A stretch of 9,830 nt of DNA from an uncultured Selenomonadales bacterium (lineage in GTDB: Bacteria > Bacillota_C > Negativicutes > Selenomonadales > Selenomonadaceae): positions 1-9,830 of the forward strand of contig CALCTX010000226.1 in the NCBI GenBank assembly GCA_937907035.1, in the 5' to 3' direction. A model generated the notes under the pieces. The model was not told where the DNA came from. It ran no database searches and was given only the letters and a program-made list of their open reading frames with translations. Position numbers and translations under genes: made by a program. This document shows, in pieces, positions 6,682 to 9,830 of this stretch; position 1 is the stretch's first letter, and each line of letters starts with the position of its first letter.

Positions 6682-6729
6682 ATGTTATAACCACATTCGC
6701 TTTTTCATATTCAACCATTATTATAACAT
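6682..6729. repeat. 9-bp inverted repeat in the leader/promoter region
   Basis: ATGTTATAA (6682-6690) and TTATAACAT (6721-6729) are perfect reverse complements with 30 bases between them. The right arm covers the proposed -10 element. It could be an operator, but in such AT-rich DNA it could also be chance. Confidence 0.35.
6720..6728 (-). promoter_or_regulatory. Possible extended -10 promoter of the binding-protein gene
   Basis: The minus strand reads TGTTATAAT, a TGn element joined to a perfect TATAAT, inside the 104-base gap after the kinase gene. The -35 position holds only a weak match (TGCGAA). It would give a leader of about 65 nt. A second AT-rich candidate is TTGAAT with TTATAA 18 nt downstream, closer to the gene. 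Confidence 0.45.
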
Positions 6730-6749
6730 AGCTTATTGAATTTCGCACA

Positions 6750-8429
6750 CTATTCCTTCAATTTTCCATCTTTATCGAAAAACCAGGAACCACCAATAAA
6801 TTCCCGTAAAATAGAACAATTTGGTATATCAGACTCGTCATCAATGCTTTCAAAGTAATCACAATAATCCCTGATCGAACGTGCAAATGTATAAAACGGA
6901 TCAGATTTTGGCACCTCATCAATAATTGGAACAAGATATTTTTTCAACACGGCCAATTCATAAAATAAGGTTGTGTTAAATATAGCATCTGCTTCCTCTT
7001 GGAACGGGAAAATATATTTTTCTTCCCCTGCTCGTACACTTTCCCACTGCCGTAAATTTTTAGTCGCCGGTGACGAACGATATTTATAATCCCTTACAAT
7101 TCGACGTACCAAACGAGTATCTGTCGTATGCAGTCGATTATGCATATCCAGATTTAGCGGTGTAAGTGCACTGACGTAAATTTTATATTTCATCTCACGC
7201 GGAATAATCGGCGTCAGTGCCTCATTCAGTCCATGTATCCCTTCAACGATAATCGGCTGATCAGGCGACAGGCACATTGGCAAAGAGCCTTCTTTTTCCC
7301 GTTCGCCGGTTTGAAAATTATAACGTGGCAAACTAACTGCTTCACCATCCAGTAACCGTTTAAGATGATCGTTAAATAATTTTACATCCAATGCTTCCAA
7401 ACACTCGAAATCATAATTACCATCAGGCAAACGCGGTGTATCAACACGATTACAATAATAATCATCCATTGAAACTGATACAGCTTTAATATTGTGCAAA
7501 CGCAAATGCATCTTTAATCGTTGAGCAAATGATGTCTTGCCTGATGATGATGGACCGGCTATAAGGATAAGACGCTTTTTGGCAATATTTTGCTTTATTT
7601 CCCATGCTATCTCAGACAACCTGGTCTCATGCAATAATTCTGACAGATGGATCAGTTCCCCAATTTTTCCGGTGCGTATATAACGATTAAGATCCGGAAC
7701 ATAGCTGCACTCCAATATTCCTGCCAATTTTTCCGTTTCATCAAGGATAGAACAGAATTTGCTTTGATCAGTCATCGTTGCGACCTTATCTTCAGTTCCT
7801 ATAATCAGACTTCGCAAAAGGACTCCATCGCGGAAACTGTCTATTTCAAATTTATCAAGTTCTGATGTATTGCTCATCATTGCTCCAAACATATAATCAT
7901 AAGTATCACCGCAATAATAAACCGATACATATTCGCGTTTTAAGCCAGACAATAAATTTGCCTTAGCTATATAACGTTTATCTTTAAACAAGCGAATAGC
8001 ATCTTCCCTATGGAGATACCGTTTGATAAACGGTCGGCCTTCCTTCACAATTTCCCGCATACGGCGCTCAATATTATTTACAACTTCAGGAGTTGCCATC
8101 TCAGCCGGCTCAAATACGCAATAAAGGCCACTATTTACCGTAAATTTTACAATAACTTCCAGTTGCGGATACAATTCTGCTGCGGCAGTCACCAGCAAAA
8201 ATCTGACTGAACGTTTGAATATACGATTCCCCAACTCACTTGAAAGTTCGATAAAAAAGAAATTTTCGTATTCGCCAATCTTATCTTTAAGATCACATAA
8301 CTTATTGTTAACCACTGCCCCGACAATTTTGCTGTCATAATATTTTTGATAAGAAGGTGCTATGTCCTGCAACAATGTCTCTGAGCTATAAATGTGTCCA
8401 TCCTTTTTTGAAAAAAACTTTTCCATCAT
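6750..8429 (-). CDS. Uridine kinase-like nucleoside kinase with ThrRS-type N-terminal domain
   Basis: The protein (about 559 residues) has two parts; residue numbers here count from the GTG codon at 8435. The N-terminal half resembles the second additional domain of threonyl-tRNA synthetase: RSVRFLLVTAAAELYP (75-90), GLYCVFEP (103-110), YYCGDTYDYMFGAMMSNTSELDKFEI (173-198). The C-terminal half is a P-loop kinase of the uridine kinase/phosphoribulokinase group: Walker A GPSSSGKT (294-301), VSMDDYYCNR (321-330), PRYNF (370-374), IIVEGIHGLN (395-404), RIVRDYKYRS (445-454). It probably phosphorylates a nucleoside with ATP or GTP, but this long form has no agreed substrate. The GTG at 8435 shares its first G with the GGGAG ribosome site, so the true start is the ATG at 8429 or the next one at 8426. 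The gene follows the PiT terminator closely. Confidence 0.88.
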   Translation of the reverse strand: MMEKFFSKKDGHIYSSETLLQDIAPSYQKYYDSKIVGAVVNNKLCDLKDKIGEYENFFFIELSSELGNRIFKRSVRFLLVTAAAELYPQLEVIVKFTVNSGLYCVFEPAEMATPEVVNNIERRMREIVKEGRPFIKRYLHREDAIRLFKDKRYIAKANLLSGLKREYVSVYYCGDTYDYMFGAMMSNTSELDKFEIDSFRDGVLLRSLIIGTEDKVATMTDQSKFCSILDETEKLAGILECSYVPDLNRYIRTGKIGELIHLSELLHETRLSEIAWEIKQNIAKKRLILIAGPSSSGKTSFAQRLKMHLRLHNIKAVSVSMDDYYCNRVDTPRLPDGNYDFECLEALDVKLFNDHLKRLLDGEAVSLPRYNFQTGEREKEGSLPMCLSPDQPIIVEGIHGLNEALTPIIPREMKYKIYVSALTPLNLDMHNRLHTTDTRLVRRIVRDYKYRSSPATKNLRQWESVRAGEEKYIFPFQEEADAIFNTTLFYELAVLKKYLVPIIDEVPKSDPFYTFARSIRDYCDYFESIDDESDIPNCSILREFIGGSWFFDKDGKLKE

Positions 8430-8434
8430 TTTCA

Positions 8435-8439
8435 CTCCC
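8435..8439 (-). promoter_or_regulatory. Shine-Dalgarno site of the nucleoside kinase
   Basis: GGGAG ends 5 nt before the ATG at 8429 and 8 nt before the ATG at 8426. It overlaps the upstream GTG, which is therefore rejected as a start. Confidence 0.65.
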
Positions 8440-8443
8440 AGTT

Positions 8444-8490
8444 AAAAATAAAAGGCCCGGAATCAATCGCTGACGATCTATTCTCAAGCC
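8444..8490 (-). terminator. Probable Rho-independent terminator after the PiT gene
   Basis: On the minus strand GGCTTGAGAAT can pair with ATTCCGGGCC: ten pairs with one bulged A and two G-T pairs. The 16-base loop may itself fold (ATCG with CGAT). TTTTATTTTT follows. It starts 5 bases after the PiT stop. The stem is imperfect, so confidence is moderate. Confidence 0.55.
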
Positions 8491-8495
8491 ACACA

Positions 8496-9491
8496 TCAGA
8501 AAACCCATAATACAATTTGATACAACAACGACCCGACCAATGCCGTACAAGGAATAGTAAGTACCCAAGCCACCAGCATCTGCTGAGCTACGCCCCAGCG
8601 TACTGCACTTATACGTTTTGCTGTTCCTACGCCCATGATAGAACCGGAAACAACGTGAGTCGTACTTACCGGCAAATGAAGCAACGTTGCGGCAAAAACA
8701 ACCAGCGAAGAATTGAGATCCGCAGCAAATCCGCTGATCGGCTCCAATTTAAATATCTTGCCGCCAATTGTCTTTATGATCCGCCAGCCACCAAGTGAAG
8801 TGCCAATAGCCATTGCTATTGCTGCCGACAATTTTACCCAATTAGGCACTTCAAAAACATCAATATATCCACCGCTCAACAACGCCAAAGTAATGATACC
8901 CATTGATTTTTGAGCATCATTGGAGCCATGTGAAAAAGCCATCATCGCCGCGGATACTATTTGCATTTTTTTAAACCGCCAATTTATCATCGTCGGACTA
9001 AACCGTCCAAACAACCGATACAATATGAGCATAACAACACAACCGGATATTATCGCTATTACCGGTGACAATATAAGTGATAAAACTATCTTACCTATAC
9101 CCCAAAAATTAAGACCTGAAGCTCCGACAGAAACCAGCATCGCACCAATAATACCGCCAACCAAAGCATGAGATGAACTGCTTGGCAAACCTATCCACCA
9201 TGTCAGGAGATTCCAAAAAACAGCGCCACCTAACGCTGCTATAATAATCCGCTCATCAATGTGATTAGCCGAACGAACTATATCTGCTCCGATTGTTTTA
9301 GCAACACCGGTACTGTACATAGCACCTAAAAAATTCAAGCAGGCAGCCATAATGATCGCATGATTCGGCTTTATTGCCCGTGTTGAAACTGAAGTCGCGA
9401 TTGCATTCGCCGTATCATGGAAGCCATTGATAAAATCAAATATCAGGGCTAAAGCTATGACTGTAAAGATCAAATACTTTAACTCAGGCAT
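8496..9491 (-). CDS. pit: PiT-family inorganic phosphate transporter
   Basis: This 331-residue membrane protein of the PiT family (PF01384) is a low-affinity symporter that imports phosphate, usually as a metal-phosphate complex or with a cation. The two repeated halves are clear. The first has FDFINGFHDTANAIATSVST (residues 18-37) and GLPSSSSHALVGG (101-113). The second has AFSHGSNDAQKSMG (185-198) and LPVSTTHVVSGSIMG (273-287). The conserved Asp and Asn of HDTAN and SND are present. About ten hydrophobic segments are visible, and the length matches the short bacterial form. Its ATG lies inside the end of the DUF47 gene (8-nt overlap), the standard partner arrangement for PiT transporters. 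Confidence 0.94.
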   Translation of the reverse strand: MPELKYLIFTVIALALIFDFINGFHDTANAIATSVSTRAIKPNHAIIMAACLNFLGAMYSTGVAKTIGADIVRSANHIDERIIIAALGGAVFWNLLTWWIGLPSSSSHALVGGIIGAMLVSVGASGLNFWGIGKIVLSLILSPVIAIISGCVVMLILYRLFGRFSPTMINWRFKKMQIVSAAMMAFSHGSNDAQKSMGIITLALLSGGYIDVFEVPNWVKLSAAIAMAIGTSLGGWRIIKTIGGKIFKLEPISGFAADLNSSLVVFAATLLHLPVSTTHVVSGSIMGVGTAKRISAVRWGVAQQMLVAWVLTIPCTALVGSLLYQIVLWVF

Positions 9492-9830
9492 ACTTCATTA
9501 CTACCCCCCGGATCATATCTGCAACATCCTCACAATGATCCAAGGTCTCCTCCAAATTCTCCAAAATATCCTTCCACTTGATAAGTTCGATAGGATCTTT
9601 TACATTATCAAATAAATATGCTATTTCATGACGATATACGCGATCGCCTTCGCTTTCAAGCTTACAAATTTTATGCGTCGCTTCGAGTATAGTCGTCTGA
9701 TTCTTTTTTATATCCTTTAACAAAGAAAATGCCTTGATGATCTCTTCTGTAGACTCAATGAGCAGTTTAGTCAAAGAAACTGCCCCGCTTTTAGCCTCTC
9801 CGGAGCGATACATAACAATCCGCTGGATCG
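9484..9830 (-). CDS. DUF47/PhoU-like phosphate transport accessory protein, partial
   Basis: The gene runs off the right edge of the window; only the last ~115 codons are seen, and the frame is open upstream of the ATG at 9813. The family (PF01865, PhoU_div) is all-helical and usually about 205 residues, so the N-terminal half is missing. The visible part is helical and charged, with KICKLESEGDRVYRHEIAYLFD followed by DPIELIKWKDILENLEETLDHCEDVADMI. These are the conserved Glu/Asp-rich helices (E..GD, E..D...D) thought to bind metal and to regulate the neighbouring PiT carrier in the cytoplasm. The overlap with pit supports coupled synthesis. Confidence 0.9.
   Translation of the reverse strand, partial: IQRIVMYRSGEAKSGAVSLTKLLIESTEEIIKAFSLLKDIKKNQTTILEATHKICKLESEGDRVYRHEIAYLFDNVKDPIELIKWKDILENLEETLDHCEDVADMIRGVVMKYA

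Noticed and set aside
1..9830. Mobile element, CRISPR array, tRNA or defence system to explain the junction
   Set aside because: No transposase or integrase fragment, no terminal repeats with target duplication, no tRNA gene and no regular repeat-spacer pattern was seen on either strand.

Overview
The window looks like a low-to-mid GC Firmicutes chromosome, most likely a Negativicutes member. The evidence is strong GGAGG-type Shine-Dalgarno sites, a lipoprotein with a short Lys-rich linker, an aroQ-pepP gene pair, a DUF47-PiT pair and a long two-domain nucleoside kinase. The genus cannot be fixed from sequence alone.

There are two blocks in opposite orientation. The left block (1 to about 2815, + strand) is the end of a surface-polysaccharide cluster: the C-terminal part of a polymerase/ligase-like membrane protein, a GT4 glycosyltransferase, a Stealth-family sugar-phosphate transferase broken by a frameshift, and the first ~50 codons of a GT2 glycosyltransferase. 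The first three genes overlap and read as one operon.

The right block (about 2816 to 9830, all - strand) is metabolic and transport genes. In transcription order it holds a DUF47 phosphate-transport accessory protein (cut by the window edge), a PiT phosphate transporter, a terminator, a uridine-kinase-like nucleoside kinase, an amino-acid-binding lipoprotein, a second terminator, a DapF/CntK-like amino-acid racemase, a GltS-type Na+/glutamate symporter, aroQ, and the N-terminal part of an Xaa-Pro aminopeptidase.

The blocks meet tail to tail at about 2812-2822, in the middle of two genes. The GT2 gene and the peptidase gene both lose their 3' ends at the same point. Two single-base indels lie in the 380 bases to its left, and a short imperfect inverted repeat straddles it. 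This is either a real inversion/deletion scar or, at least as likely, an assembly or amplification chimera.

I see no new defence system, CRISPR array, transposase, tRNA or rRNA. The most interesting intact biology is the binding protein - racemase - GltS group, which looks like an amino-acid capture, racemisation and uptake module, with a strong terminator placed inside it. No stretch over 300 bases lacks a gene or gene remnant.
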